A stretch of 64,000 nt of DNA from Massilia forsythiae. GTDB taxonomy: Bacteria > Pseudomonadota > Gammaproteobacteria > Burkholderiales > Burkholderiaceae_D. Below are positions 34,824 through 44,330 of this stretch, piece by piece. Both the position numbers and the translations under genes were made by a program. The DNA lies in assembly GCF_012849555.1 (NCBI RefSeq), contig NZ_CP051685.1:4526001-4590000 (forward strand). The letters are read 5' to 3'. Positions within the stretch are counted from its first letter, which is position 1, and every line of letters begins with the position of its first letter. Below the pieces are notes generated by a model. The model did not search any database. It worked only from the letters and a program-made list of their open reading frames with translations, and was not told the origin of the DNA.

Positions 34824-36512
34824 ATGAGACACCGCATCCCGTTCGCCGTATTACCCATCACCGGCGCCCACGGCGCGCGGGGCCGCCGTCCTGCGGCCGC
34901 AGCGCTGGCCGCCGCGCTCGGCCTGCCGCTGCTGCTGGCCGGGTGCGCCACCGCGGGCGCCGGCGCGGCCGCCGTGCCGGCAGGCGGCGCCGGGCTGCAG
35001 GTGCGTCTCGACACCGGCACGCTGGAAGGGCGCGCCGGCGCGGACGGCGTGCGCGCCTTCAAGGGCATCCCGTACGCGGCGGCGCCGGTGGGCGCGCTGC
35101 GCTGGCAGGCGCCGCAGGCGGCGCCGCGCTGGGACGGCGTGCGCCGGGCCGATGCCTTCGGCGCGCGCTGCATGCAGCTGCCGCTGTTCGCGGACATGGT
35201 GTTCCGCTCGAACGGCGTCAGCGAGGATTGCCTGTACCTGAACGTGTGGACACCGGCGGCGCCGGCCGCCACCGGCGAGGGACAGGGCTTGCCGGTGCTG
35301 GTGTACTTCTACGGCGGCGGCCTAGTGGCCGGCGACGGTTCCGAGCCGCGCTACGACGGCGCCGCCATGGCGCGCCAGGGCATCGTGGCCATCACCGTCA
35401 ACTACCGCCTCGGCCTGTTCGGCTTCCTGGCGCATCCGGAACTGAGCGCCGAGTCGCCGCACCGGGCGTCCGGCAACTACGGCTTCATGGACCAGGCGGC
35501 GGCGCTGCAATGGGTGCGCCGCAACGCCGCGGCGTTCGGCGGCGACCCGCGCCGCGTCACCATCGCCGGCGAATCGGCCGGCTCGTATTCGGTGAGCGTG
35601 CAGATGGCCTCGCCGCTGGCGAAAGACCTGATCGCCGGCGCCATCGGCGAGAGCGGCGCGCTGCTGGGCATGAACGCGCTGCCGACGCTGGCCGAGGCCG
35701 AAGCCGCCGGCCGCCAGCTGGGCAACCAGCTGGGCAACCAGCTGGGCGCGCCGACGCTGGCGCAGCTGCGCGCGCTGCCGGCGCAGGCGCTGCTGGACGC
35801 CGGCACGCGTCCGGATGCGGTGCGCGCCGGCGCCATCGTCGACGGCTACGTGCTGCCGCAGGCGCCCGCGGCCATCTACGGCGCCGGACGCCAGGCCCAC
35901 GTGCCGCTGCTGGCCGGCTGGAATTCGGCCGAGGGCGGCGCGGGCAGCATCCTCGGAGACGGCAAGGGCGGCGCCGCGCCCACCGAGGCCGATTTCATGG
36001 CCGGCCTGCGCCGCCTGTACGGCGCGCGCGCCGCGGACGCGCGCCGCGCCTACGCCGGCGACGTGGACAGCGCAGCGCGCGAGCTGGCCAGCGACCGCTT
36101 CATCGGCTTCGGCACCTGGCGCTGGATCGACCTGCACGCGCGCAGCGGCGGCCAGCCGGTGTACCGCTATTACTACACCCAGCCGCGCCCGGCCAGCCGC
36201 GCCGGGGCGCCGGCGGCGACCGGCGCCGCCCATTCGGTGGAAATCGAGTACGTGCTGGGCAACCTGGACGGCAATCCGGTGTATGCCTGGACGCCGGCGG
36301 ACGTGGCCTTGTCGCGCCAGGCGCAGGCGTATTTCGCCAACTTCGTCAAGACCGGCAACCCGAACGGCGCCGGCCTGCCGCACTGGCCGGCCCTGGACCG
36401 GCGCGGCGCCGGCAGCGGCAGTGCGCTGATGGTGCTGGGCGTGCCGTCGCACGCGGTGGAAGCGGCCGATGGGGCGCACCATGCATTCCATGAAAGCATG
36501 GGGCCACGTTGA
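34824..36512 (+). CDS. Type-B carboxylesterase, probable lipoprotein
   Basis: A 562-residue alpha/beta hydrolase with AAGGAG upstream of the ATG. A lipobox (LLLAGC, Cys41) follows an Arg-rich start. The family pattern is clear: FKGIPYAAAPVGALRW, SEDCLYLNVWTP, YRLGLFGFLAHPEL, the nucleophile elbow GESAGS (Ser251) and a late EYVLGNLDGNP region. The oxyanion-hole segment reads YFYGGG instead of the usual HGGG. An in-frame triple 12-bp repeat encodes QLGN three times at about residues 296-306. It may deacylate the esterified glycan; that role is inferred from the location. Confidence 0.88.
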   Translation: MRHRIPFAVLPITGAHGARGRRPAAAALAAALGLPLLLAGCATAGAGAAAVPAGGAGLQVRLDTGTLEGRAGADGVRAFKGIPYAAAPVGALRWQAPQAAPRWDGVRRADAFGARCMQLPLFADMVFRSNGVSEDCLYLNVWTPAAPAATGEGQGLPVLVYFYGGGLVAGDGSEPRYDGAAMARQGIVAITVNYRLGLFGFLAHPELSAESPHRASGNYGFMDQAAALQWVRRNAAAFGGDPRRVTIAGESAGSYSVSVQMASPLAKDLIAGAIGESGALLGMNALPTLAEAEAAGRQLGNQLGNQLGAPTLAQLRALPAQALLDAGTRPDAVRAGAIVDGYVLPQAPAAIYGAGRQAHVPLLAGWNSAEGGAGSILGDGKGGAAPTEADFMAGLRRLYGARAADARRAYAGDVDSAARELASDRFIGFGTWRWIDLHARSGGQPVYRYYYTQPRPASRAGAPAATGAAHSVEIEYVLGNLDGNPVYAWTPADVALSRQAQAYFANFVKTGNPNGAGLPHWPALDRRGAGSGSALMVLGVPSHAVEAADGAHHAFHESMGPR

Positions 36513-36788
36513 TGCGCAAGGAACCGCAAGTGCGCGGGCTGGACGCATGAGAAATTCGGCGGTATGCGAGGGGCATGTGAAAAATACCGTCAAGTCAGTA
36601 AAATCGCTACAAGACGGTTGCACCCGCCGGTGCTAGTATCGGTTAAATATTTGCCCAAATGGAATTTTAACTGCGGCTGCCGACGGTGGCCGCGCTGCAG
36701 GACCTAGCGCGATGGCCGGCACCAGCGGCCGGCCATCCCGAGCCGATGTACCTGGCGCCAGGCGGGCAAGCCTTTACTTTCCCGACTT

Positions 36789-39080
36789 ATGGCCGACTTC
36801 CTTTATCGTCTGCATGCACTGCGTCCGCGCGGCCTGGCCGGCTACCTGGCCCTGGCGTTTTCCGCCCTGTCGATCGTATTGACGGTGGTCGTGGTCGCCG
36901 TGGTCGAACGGGAAGCCAGCCGGCACGTCACCCAGACCATCGGGCATGGCTTGGGCGAACTGGCGTTGCAGGCATCCGACAAGCTCGACCGTGGCATGTT
37001 CGAGCGCTACCGCGAGGTCAGCCTGATCGCCCGGCGCTTTTCGCGCGCCGACGCCGATCTCAGCCACGACGGCCTGCGCGCGCTGCTGGACGACGTGCGC
37101 GACACCTATTCCTACTACAGCTGGATCGGGCTGACGGACCTGCAGGGCAAGGTGATGGTCTCGGCCGGCGGCCTGCTGGAAGGCGCCGACGTCTCCCGCC
37201 GCCCATGGTTCAAGGAAGGCGGCAGCGGCGGCCACGTGGGCGACGTGCACGAGGCGCTGTTGCTGGCCAGGCTGCTGCCGCAGCATGGCAGCGAGCCGGT
37301 GCGCTTCGTCGACGTGGCCTTTCCCATTTACGACCTGGACGGCCGGCCGACCGGCGTGCTGGGCGCGCACCTGTCGTGGCAGTGGGCGCGCGACGTCGAG
37401 CGCTCGATCATCGCGCCGCTGCAGAGCCAGCGCAACGTCGATGCGTTGATCGTCGGCGCCAACGGCACCGTGCTGCTGGGGCCGCCGGAGCTGCTGGGCG
37501 CGCGCATCGACGTCGGCAGGCTGCGCGTGCGCCATCCGGGCGCGCAATCCGGCTACGCGCTGCAGCGCTGGCCGGACGGCAAGACCTACATGGTCGGCTT
37601 CAGCCGCTCGCGCGGCTACGCCGATTACCCCGGCCTGGGCTGGACCGTGCTGGTGCGCGAGGACCTGGACAGCGCCTTCGTGCCGGTGCGGCGCCTGCGC
37701 AGCTACGGCCTGTGGAGCGGCGTCGCGCTGGCGCTGCTGTTCTCGCTGGCCGGCGTGTTCCTGGCGCGCTGGATCACGCGCCCGCTGATGCAGCTGAAGC
37801 GGGAAGCGGCGCGCATCCAGGATGGCGACGGCACCGCGCTGACGGCGCGCATGCGCGGCTACGACGAGGTGCAGACGCTGACGCGCGCCCTGAACAACCT
37901 GCTGCTGGTGCTGCAGCGGCGCCAGGCCCAGATGGAAGAGCTCAACCTGACGCTGGAACAGCGCGTGGAAGACCGCACCCAGGCGCTGGCCCAGGCGCTG
38001 GCCGCGGTGCAGCGCAACGAGCAGCGCATCGCCACCATCATCGAGACGGCGCAGGACGCCTTCATCGGCATCGACCTGCGGGGGATGGTGATCGACTGGA
38101 GTTCGCAGGCGGAGCGCCTGTTCGGCTGGTCGCACGGCGAGGCGCTCGGCCGCTCGCTGGGCGAGCTGGTGGTGCCGCAGCGCTTCCAGTGCAGTTTCGC
38201 CAAGGCGCTGCAGCGCTTCCACGACACCGGTCACCTCGGCATCTTCGAGCGCCGCGCAGAGCGCATCGTGCGCGACCGCCGCGGCAACGAGCTGTCGGTG
38301 GAAATGACGGTGCGCCTGGCCGGCGCCGACGGCGCGCGCTTCTTCAGCATCTTCGTGCACGACATTTCGCTGCGCAAGAAGGTCGAGCAGATGAAGAACG
38401 AGCTGGTGGCCACCGTGTCGCACGAGCTGCGCACGCCGCTGACCTCGATGCGCGCCTCGCTGTCGCTGCTGGCCTCGAATGCCATCGACGGCGTGCCGGA
38501 CGACGCGCGCGAACTGGTCGACATCGCCCACCGCCATTGCGAGCGCCTGGTGCGCATGGTGAACGACATGCTCGACGTGCAGAAGATCGAATCGGGCAAG
38601 GTCCAGCTGAACCGCAGCATGCAGCCGGTGCTGCCGGTGGTGCGCGACGCGGTGGCGGCGATGCAGGGCTACGCGCAGCAGGCCGGCGTCGAGATCGTGT
38701 GCGGCGGCAGCTGCGACGAGGCGCTGCGCGCCGAGGTCGACGGCGACCGCCTGACCCAGGTGATCACCAACCTGCTGTCGAACGCCATCAAGTTCTCGCC
38801 GCCGGGCGAGCGCGTCGTGGTCGAACTGGGCCGCCACCGCGAGGGCCTGCGCCTGGCGGTGCTGGACCGCGGCCCCGGCATCCCGGCGGATTTCCGCAGC
38901 CAGATCTTCGGGCGCTTCGCCCAGGCCGACGACGAGGGCGTGCGCCGCCAGGGTTCGGGGCTGGGCCTGTCGATCAGCAAGACCATCGTCGAAGAGCATG
39001 GCGGACACCTCGGCTTCAGCGACCGCGAGGGCGGCGGCACCGCGTTCCACGTCTACCTGCCCTTGGCGGGAAGCGAATGA
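36789..39080 (+). CDS. Sensor histidine kinase: dCache-HAMP-PAS-HisKA-HATPase
   Basis: A 763-residue membrane kinase. Two transmembrane helices (about 18-38 and 308-328) enclose a periplasmic double-Cache domain (YYSWIGLTDLQGKVMVSAGG, SRRPWFKEG). Then come HAMP, a coiled coil (MEELNLTLEQRVEDRTQAL), a PAS domain (IIETAQDAFIGIDLRG), the phospho-site VATVSHELRTPLTS near residue 540, and an ATPase with NLLSNAIKFSPPG and GSGLGLSISKTIVEEHGG. No ribosome binding site is obvious. There is no adjacent response regulator, so it is an orphan kinase; the ligand is probably a small extracellular molecule. Confidence 0.9.
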   Translation: MADFLYRLHALRPRGLAGYLALAFSALSIVLTVVVVAVVEREASRHVTQTIGHGLGELALQASDKLDRGMFERYREVSLIARRFSRADADLSHDGLRALLDDVRDTYSYYSWIGLTDLQGKVMVSAGGLLEGADVSRRPWFKEGGSGGHVGDVHEALLLARLLPQHGSEPVRFVDVAFPIYDLDGRPTGVLGAHLSWQWARDVERSIIAPLQSQRNVDALIVGANGTVLLGPPELLGARIDVGRLRVRHPGAQSGYALQRWPDGKTYMVGFSRSRGYADYPGLGWTVLVREDLDSAFVPVRRLRSYGLWSGVALALLFSLAGVFLARWITRPLMQLKREAARIQDGDGTALTARMRGYDEVQTLTRALNNLLLVLQRRQAQMEELNLTLEQRVEDRTQALAQALAAVQRNEQRIATIIETAQDAFIGIDLRGMVIDWSSQAERLFGWSHGEALGRSLGELVVPQRFQCSFAKALQRFHDTGHLGIFERRAERIVRDRRGNELSVEMTVRLAGADGARFFSIFVHDISLRKKVEQMKNELVATVSHELRTPLTSMRASLSLLASNAIDGVPDDARELVDIAHRHCERLVRMVNDMLDVQKIESGKVQLNRSMQPVLPVVRDAVAAMQGYAQQAGVEIVCGGSCDEALRAEVDGDRLTQVITNLLSNAIKFSPPGERVVVELGRHREGLRLAVLDRGPGIPADFRSQIFGRFAQADDEGVRRQGSGLGLSISKTIVEEHGGHLGFSDREGGGTAFHVYLPLAGSE

Positions 39081-39135
39081 CCCGGCCTGGAAATGCCGAA
39101 AAGACCAACGCTGTTGCCTTGATGCATCATATTTG

Positions 39136-39194
39136 TCGGATTTATCGGAATTTCTGTTTTCGCATTTGCCGAATTCAATGTTTTCTGTCATAGT
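39136..39194 (+). promoter_or_regulatory. Csu operon promoter region with two YCGNATTTNCCGA motifs
   Basis: TCGGATTTATCGG (39136-39148) and TCGCATTTGCCGA (39160-39172) are direct repeats 24 bp apart. TTGCCG (39167-39172) and CATAGT (39189-39194), 16 bp apart, could be the -35 and -10. The same motif occurs upstream of three other transcription units (48800, 60570, 61692 and 61741). Confidence 0.45.
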
Positions 39195-39239
39195 TGTCGT
39201 ACGGCAATTAATGCCCGGTTCACTCGTACAGGAGACATC

Positions 39240-39758
39240 ATGTTGGCACCGACCTTCCGCAAGTTCGTATTCGGCGCAATCGCCGTGGCAATGCTGCCGG
39301 GCCTGGCCAGCGCCGCCGCTTACAGCAACGGCAGCCAGACGTCGAGCTTCGACGTCACCATGAAGATCGTTGCCGACTGCACCATCGCCGCCAACGGCCT
39401 GGATTTCGGCCAGACCCAGGGCGTGCTGGCGCGGACCGTCACCGCCTCGTCGGCGATCAACGTCACCTGCACCAACACCACGCCGTACAACGTCGGCCTG
39501 AACGCCGGCACCGGCGCCGGCTCCAGCGGCACCGCGCGCTACCTGAGCGGCACCGGCGCCAACACCAACACGGTGCGCTTCAACCTGTACCAGGCGCCGG
39601 GCGCCACCCTGTGGGGCAACACGCAGGGCACCGACACCATGGCCGGCACCGGCAGCGGCGCGCTGCAGACGCTGACCGTGTACGGCGAAATCCCGGCGCA
39701 GGCGTCGCCGGCGCCGGACAGCTACAAATCGACCATCACCGCCACCGTCTACTTCTGA
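39240..39758 (+). CDS. Spore coat U domain pilin (CsuA/B-like major subunit)
   Basis: A 172-residue exported protein with a signal peptide ending at ASAAA. The mature domain follows the SCPU pattern: TMKIVADCTIAANGLDFG, INVTCTNTTPYNVGL, and the C-terminal YGEIPAQASPAPDSY followed by STITATVYF, with paired cysteines. SCPU proteins are the subunits of archaic chaperone-usher (Csu-type) pili used in biofilm formation. It is first in an operon with a chaperone, usher and a second SCPU protein. AGGAG precedes the start. Probably the main shaft subunit. Confidence 0.88.
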   Translation: MLAPTFRKFVFGAIAVAMLPGLASAAAYSNGSQTSSFDVTMKIVADCTIAANGLDFGQTQGVLARTVTASSAINVTCTNTTPYNVGLNAGTGAGSSGTARYLSGTGANTNTVRFNLYQAPGATLWGNTQGTDTMAGTGSGALQTLTVYGEIPAQASPAPDSYKSTITATVYF

Positions 39759-39763
39759 CCCGC

Positions 39764-40612
39764 ATGCCGTTCGTGCAGGATCGCACCGTCATGGCCATCC
39801 CGACCCCGCACCCTTGCGCGCCCGCCGCGCCGCAGCCGCCGGCGCCGCTGCGCGCGCACCTGTTGCGCTACCTGGCCGGTTGCCTGGCGGCGACGCTGCT
39901 GGCGGCGCTGCTGGCCTGCATGCTGGCGCGCCCGGCCGCCGCCGCCAACCTGCAGATCTCGCCGGTCTCGATCCAGTTCGCGCGCGGCCAGGGCGCGGCC
40001 GGCATCACCTTGCAGAACCAGGGCGACGATGCGCTGTTCGGCCAGGCGCGCGTGTACGTGTGGGAGCAGCGCGACGGCCAGGACGTGCTCACCCCCGCCA
40101 CCGACCTGGTGGCCAGCCCGCCGGTGATGGAGATCGCCGCGCGCAGCAGCCAGACCATCCGCCTGGTGCGGCGCGGCGCGGCCGCGGGCGGCGACGCTGC
40201 CGAGCGCAGCTACCGCATCCTGATCGACGAACTGCCGCGCGGCGAGGAAGCCGGCGGCGTGGCGATCCGCCTGCAATACTCGGTGCCGGTGTTCGCCGCT
40301 CCCGCCGACGCCGGCGCCGCGCCGCGCCTTTCCTGGGACGTGTACCGCAAGGACGGCGCCTGGATGCTGCGCGTGCGTAACGACGGCGCCCTGCATGCGC
40401 AGATCGGCGCCACCGTATTGCGCGGCGCCGACGGCAAGGACCTGCAGGTCAGCAAGGGCCTGCTCGGCTACGCGCTGGCCGGCAAGACGCGCGAATGGCG
40501 CCTGCCGGTGGACGGCGCGCTGGACATGGGCGCGCCCGGCGCCGCGCTGGCGGTCAGCGCCAGCGTGAATGCCCAGCCGGTGAGCGCCAGCGCCAGCGTG
40601 CGGCGGGAGTGA
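39764..40612 (+). CDS. Archaic-type periplasmic fimbrial chaperone
   Basis: A 282-residue protein; start ATG 39764 lies 5 bp after the pilin stop (ATG 39791 is an alternative). A long hydrophobic signal (LAGCLAATLLAALLACMLA) is followed by the PapD-like two-domain fold: LQISPVSIQFARGQGAAGITLQNQG, SPPVMEIAARSSQTIRLV, and SYRILIDELPR. It stabilises the SCPU subunits by donor-strand complementation and delivers them to the usher encoded next. Confidence 0.87.
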   Translation: MPFVQDRTVMAIPTPHPCAPAAPQPPAPLRAHLLRYLAGCLAATLLAALLACMLARPAAAANLQISPVSIQFARGQGAAGITLQNQGDDALFGQARVYVWEQRDGQDVLTPATDLVASPPVMEIAARSSQTIRLVRRGAAAGGDAAERSYRILIDELPRGEEAGGVAIRLQYSVPVFAAPADAGAAPRLSWDVYRKDGAWMLRVRNDGALHAQIGATVLRGADGKDLQVSKGLLGYALAGKTREWRLPVDGALDMGAPGAALAVSASVNAQPVSASASVRRE

Positions 40613-40622
40613 GCACGGCGGC

Positions 40623-43253
40623 GTGGCGGGCATGGCGGCAGGCGCGCGGCGCCGGAGAGCGGACGGCGGCGCGGCGCGGCGCCGCATGGCGGCCTGCCTG
40701 CGCCGGCTGCGGGCGCTGCCGGCGGCGCTGCTGCTGTTGCCGGCCTTGTGCGCCGTCGGCGCCTTCTGTCTCTGCTTCTGCGCGCAGGCCCGCGCCGCCG
40801 CGCTTCCCGAGCTTGCGCCGTCCGCCGCCGATGCCGCCAATGTTGCCGGTGCCGCCGATGGCGCCCGCGCCGCCGCGCCGCAAGGGGCAGCGCCCGCGGC
40901 CGAACTCTACCTGGAAGTCAGCGTGAACGGCGCCGCCAGCGGCCTGGTGCTGCCGTTCCGCCAGGGGCCGCACGGCCTGACGGGGAGCGTGCAGGACCTG
41001 CGCGAGCTCGGTTTGGACCCGCAGCTGTTCGGCGTGGCCGGCCAGGAGCGCTTCGCCCTCGACGCGGTGCCAGGGTTGACCTATGCCTACGACGCCGCCG
41101 CCCAGACCCTCGACCTGCGCCTGGGCGACGCCCTGCGCAAGCCGCTGCAGTTGCGCGCGCGCGCCGACACGGTGCGCCCGCGCGCGCCGGCCGTCCTCGG
41201 GGCGGACCGGGGCCTGCTGCTCAACTACGACCTGTTCGCGCAGCCCGGCGCCGGCGCCCGCGTGGCGGCGCTGAACGAGCTGCGCGTCTTCGGCCCGTCC
41301 GGGGTGTTCAGCAGCAGCGGCAACGCCATCCTGCATGGCGGCAACGGCGGCAGCGGCCGCGGCTGCGGCTACGTGCGCTACGACAGCGCCTGGACCTGGT
41401 CCAGCCCGGACAGCCTGCAGACGCTGCAGGTGGGCGACTTCGTCACGCCGGCGCTGGGCTGGACCCGTTCGCTGCGCATGGGCGGCATCGAATGGCGCCG
41501 CAACTTCGATCTGCGCCCGGACATGCTGACCTATCCGCTGGCCGCGCTCAAGGGCTCGGCGGTGGTGCCCAGCAACGTCAGCCTGTATGTCAACGGCGTC
41601 GAGCAATTCAATGCGCCGGTGCCGGGCGGGCCGTTCGTGGTCGACCAGGTGGCGGGCCTGAACGGCGCCGGCCAGGCCACCATCGTCACCCGCGATGCGC
41701 TCGGGCGCGCGGTGTCGCAGTCGGTGCCGCTGTACGTCGACACGCGCCTGCTGGCGTCCGGCCTGTCCGATTTCGCCTTCTCGCTGGGCGCGCTGCGGCG
41801 CGACTACGGCATCCGCTCGTTCGGCTACGGCGGCGCGCCGGCCGCCACCGGCTCGCTGCGGCGCGGCTGGTCGGATGCGCTGACGCTGGAAGCGCACGCC
41901 GAACTGGGGCGCGGCCTGGCCAATGGCGGCGCCGGCGCGCTGCTGCGCCTGGGCGCCAGCGGCGGCGTGCTGAGCGCGTCGCTGGCCGCCAGCGGCCGCA
42001 ACCAGGGCGAGGGCCGCGGCCAGGGCGGCGTGCAGGCCGGCATCGGCTACCAGTACGTGGCGCCGCGCGTGGCGCTTGACCTGCAGAGCCGGCGCGCCAG
42101 CCGCGCCTACGCCGACCTCGGCACGCTCGAGGGCACGCCGGTGGCGCGCGTGGACGAGCGCGCCAGCCTCAGCGTCGGCCTGCCGTGGGCCGGCAGCGCC
42201 AGCGTCAGCCTGGTGCACTACCGGGCGCCGCTGTTGCCGTCGTCGTCCCAGGGCGGCGCCGCGGTGCGCCTGGTGTCGGCGGCCTATTCGCGCAGCGTCG
42301 GCCACGGCGCCTTTCTCAGCCTGGGCGCCTACCAGGACCTGGCGCGGCGCGCCACGCGCGGCCTGCAGGCCACACTCAGCATCGCCTTCGGCGAACGCAT
42401 CGCGGCGAATGCCGGCGCCAGCCGCCAGGGCGGGGCGCCGGGCGCGTCGCTGGGCCTGGCACGCGCGCCCGATTTTTCCGGCGGCTGGGGCTGGGCCGTG
42501 CAGAAGGGCAGGAGCGGCGCGCTCGATGTCGCCCAGGCCCAGGTCCAGTACCTGGGCAGCGCCGGCCAGCTGACCGCCACCGCGTTCAGCGCCGGCAGCA
42601 CCCGCAGCAGCTCGCTCGGCCTGAGCGGCGCCGTGGTGGCGATGGACGGCGCGCTGGTGGCGGCGCGCCACGTCGGCAACGGCTTCGCGCTGGTGTCGGC
42701 CGGCGTCGCGGACCTGCCGGTGCTGCACGAGAACCGCGTCATCGGCCGTACCGGCGCCGACGGCCGCCTGCTGGTGCCGGACCTGGTGCCGTATTCGAAC
42801 AACCTGATCGCGATCGACCCGTCCGGCCTGCCGGCCGACGTGCGCCTGGATGCGGCCTCGCTGTCCGTGGCGCCGCGCGCCGGCGCCGGGGCGGTGGCCG
42901 CCTTCCGCGTGGCGCGCTACCGCGCCGCCACCGTCATCGTGCAGGACGCCGGCGGCAAGCCGCTGCCGGCCGGGACCCCCGCGCGCCTGCTGGGCGGCGG
43001 CGTGCCCTCGCTGGTCGGCTACGACGGCGTGGTGTTCCTCGACGGCCTGGGCGACGACAACGAGATCGTGCTGGGGCAGGGCGCCGGCGCCTGCAGCGTG
43101 CGTTTCACGTACCGCCCCGGCGCCCCCGGCGAGCTGCCGGCGATCGGCCCGCTGCGCTGCGTGCCGGCCGCCGGATCGCCGGCCGCCGGATCGCCGGCCG
43201 ACCAGCAACCGGGCAATCGAGCGAACGCCCAACCGAACGAGGAAGCGAAATGA
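40623..43253 (+). CDS. Outer-membrane fimbrial usher (CsuD/FimD-like)
   Basis: An 876-residue usher. Signal begins in the region MAACLRRLRALPAALLLL; the true start may be GTG 40623, ATG 40632 or ATG 40686. The N-terminal domain (ELYLEVSVNG, GLTGSVQDLRELGL) precedes the barrel with its plug (RNFDLRPDMLTYPLAALKGSAVVPSNVSLYVNG) and C-terminal domains (GRTGADGRLLVPDLVPYSNN). The C-terminus ends in a PAAGSPAAGSPADQQ tail whose DNA matches the linker repeat of the GH105 gene. Its stop overlaps the next gene by ATGA, showing translational coupling. Confidence 0.88.
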   Translation: MAGMAAGARRRRADGGAARRRMAACLRRLRALPAALLLLPALCAVGAFCLCFCAQARAAALPELAPSAADAANVAGAADGARAAAPQGAAPAAELYLEVSVNGAASGLVLPFRQGPHGLTGSVQDLRELGLDPQLFGVAGQERFALDAVPGLTYAYDAAAQTLDLRLGDALRKPLQLRARADTVRPRAPAVLGADRGLLLNYDLFAQPGAGARVAALNELRVFGPSGVFSSSGNAILHGGNGGSGRGCGYVRYDSAWTWSSPDSLQTLQVGDFVTPALGWTRSLRMGGIEWRRNFDLRPDMLTYPLAALKGSAVVPSNVSLYVNGVEQFNAPVPGGPFVVDQVAGLNGAGQATIVTRDALGRAVSQSVPLYVDTRLLASGLSDFAFSLGALRRDYGIRSFGYGGAPAATGSLRRGWSDALTLEAHAELGRGLANGGAGALLRLGASGGVLSASLAASGRNQGEGRGQGGVQAGIGYQYVAPRVALDLQSRRASRAYADLGTLEGTPVARVDERASLSVGLPWAGSASVSLVHYRAPLLPSSSQGGAAVRLVSAAYSRSVGHGAFLSLGAYQDLARRATRGLQATLSIAFGERIAANAGASRQGGAPGASLGLARAPDFSGGWGWAVQKGRSGALDVAQAQVQYLGSAGQLTATAFSAGSTRSSSLGLSGAVVAMDGALVAARHVGNGFALVSAGVADLPVLHENRVIGRTGADGRLLVPDLVPYSNNLIAIDPSGLPADVRLDAASLSVAPRAGAGAVAAFRVARYRAATVIVQDAGGKPLPAGTPARLLGGGVPSLVGYDGVVFLDGLGDDNEIVLGQGAGACSVRFTYRPGAPGELPAIGPLRCVPAAGSPAAGSPADQQPGNRANAQPNEEAK

Positions 43254-44293
43254 ACCGATGTTTCAGCGTTGCCGCAAGCGGCGCGCGCCGGCTGGCGCTG
43301 CTGTGGCGCGCGCTGGCGCTGGCGGCGGCCTGCCTGCTGCTGGCGCCGCAGGACGCGCGTGCCGACAGCTGCAGCGCCACCATGACCGACGTGGTCTTCA
43401 CCGGCGTCAGCCCGGTGTCCGGCAACGACTACTATGCCAGCGGCGTGCTCAACGTCACCTGCACCTGGACCGCGCTGACCGGGGTGCCGCCGCTGCTGCT
43501 GTTTCCCAACGTGGCGGTGTGCGCCAGCCTGGGCGCCGGCAGCGGCGGCGGCGCCGGCAACCCGCGCTGGATGACCAACGGCAGCGCCCAGCTGCCGTTC
43601 AACCTGTACACCGACAACACCTACGCGGCGGCGTCGATCTGGGGCGGCAACGGCCTGGCGGCCAGCGCCAACGGCTTCAAGGCCAGCATGGGCGGGCTGC
43701 TGGCGCTGGGCGCCATCACCCGCAGCTTCACCGTGTACGGCAAGATTCCGGGCAATGCGCTGGCCGGCGTGCGTACCGTGGCCGGCGCCGACACCCTGTA
43801 CACCGCCAGCTTCGCCGGCGCCGGGCTGCTCAGCTATGCGTTCTACGGTTCGGTGCCGGCGCCATGCACGGCCGGCGCCACCGCCGCGTTCGCGTTCCAG
43901 GCCAAGGCCACCGTGGTCAACAACTGCCTGATCAACACCAGCAACCTGGCCTTCGGCGCCAACAGCCTGTTGCGCGGCACGGTGCGCGCCAGCGCCGCCA
44001 TCAACGTCCAATGCACCGCCAACGACGCCTACCAGGTACTGCTCGGCGGCCTGGGCGGCGCCGTATTGGGCCGCAAGATGACCAACGCAGCCACCGGTGA
44101 CACCATCGCCTACACCATCAGCACCACGCCGAACGGACCGCCATGGGGCGACGGCGCCAATGGTACCGCGGTGTATTCCGGCACCGGCACCGGCGCCGTG
44201 CAGGCCATCATGATGTACGGCGCGGTGCCGGCCCAGGCCACGCCGCGGCCGGGCGACTACAAGGACAGCGTGATCGCCACGCTGGTGTTCTGA
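43250..44293 (+). CDS. Two-domain spore coat U protein (probable pilus tip adhesin)
   Basis: A 347-residue exported protein, starting at ATG 43250 that overlaps the usher stop by 4 bp. After the signal (ALALAAACLLLAPQDARA) there are two SCPU-like domains: the first with CSATMTDVVFTG and YGKIPGNALAG, the second from about residue 215 (VVNNCLINTSNLAFG, INVQCTAND, YGAVPAQATPRPGDYKDS). Two-domain SCPU proteins such as CsuE act as tip adhesins in archaic pili; the same role is inferred here. Last gene of the four-gene operon. Confidence 0.85.
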   Translation: MNRCFSVAASGARRLALLWRALALAAACLLLAPQDARADSCSATMTDVVFTGVSPVSGNDYYASGVLNVTCTWTALTGVPPLLLFPNVAVCASLGAGSGGGAGNPRWMTNGSAQLPFNLYTDNTYAAASIWGGNGLAASANGFKASMGGLLALGAITRSFTVYGKIPGNALAGVRTVAGADTLYTASFAGAGLLSYAFYGSVPAPCTAGATAAFAFQAKATVVNNCLINTSNLAFGANSLLRGTVRASAAINVQCTANDAYQVLLGGLGGAVLGRKMTNAATGDTIAYTISTTPNGPPWGDGANGTAVYSGTGTGAVQAIMMYGAVPAQATPRPGDYKDSVIATLVF

Positions 44294-44330
44294 CGGCGCG
44301 CCGGCGCAGCGCGGTCCCGGCCCGCCCAGC

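Noticed and set aside
36774..39191. About 800-codon minus-strand frame opposite the Cache-PAS kinase
   Set aside because: Shadow of a clear histidine kinase; rich in His, Gln, Ala and Arg with no motif.
40554..43232. About 890-codon minus-strand frame opposite the usher
   Set aside because: Shadow frame; the usher signatures are unambiguous on the plus strand.
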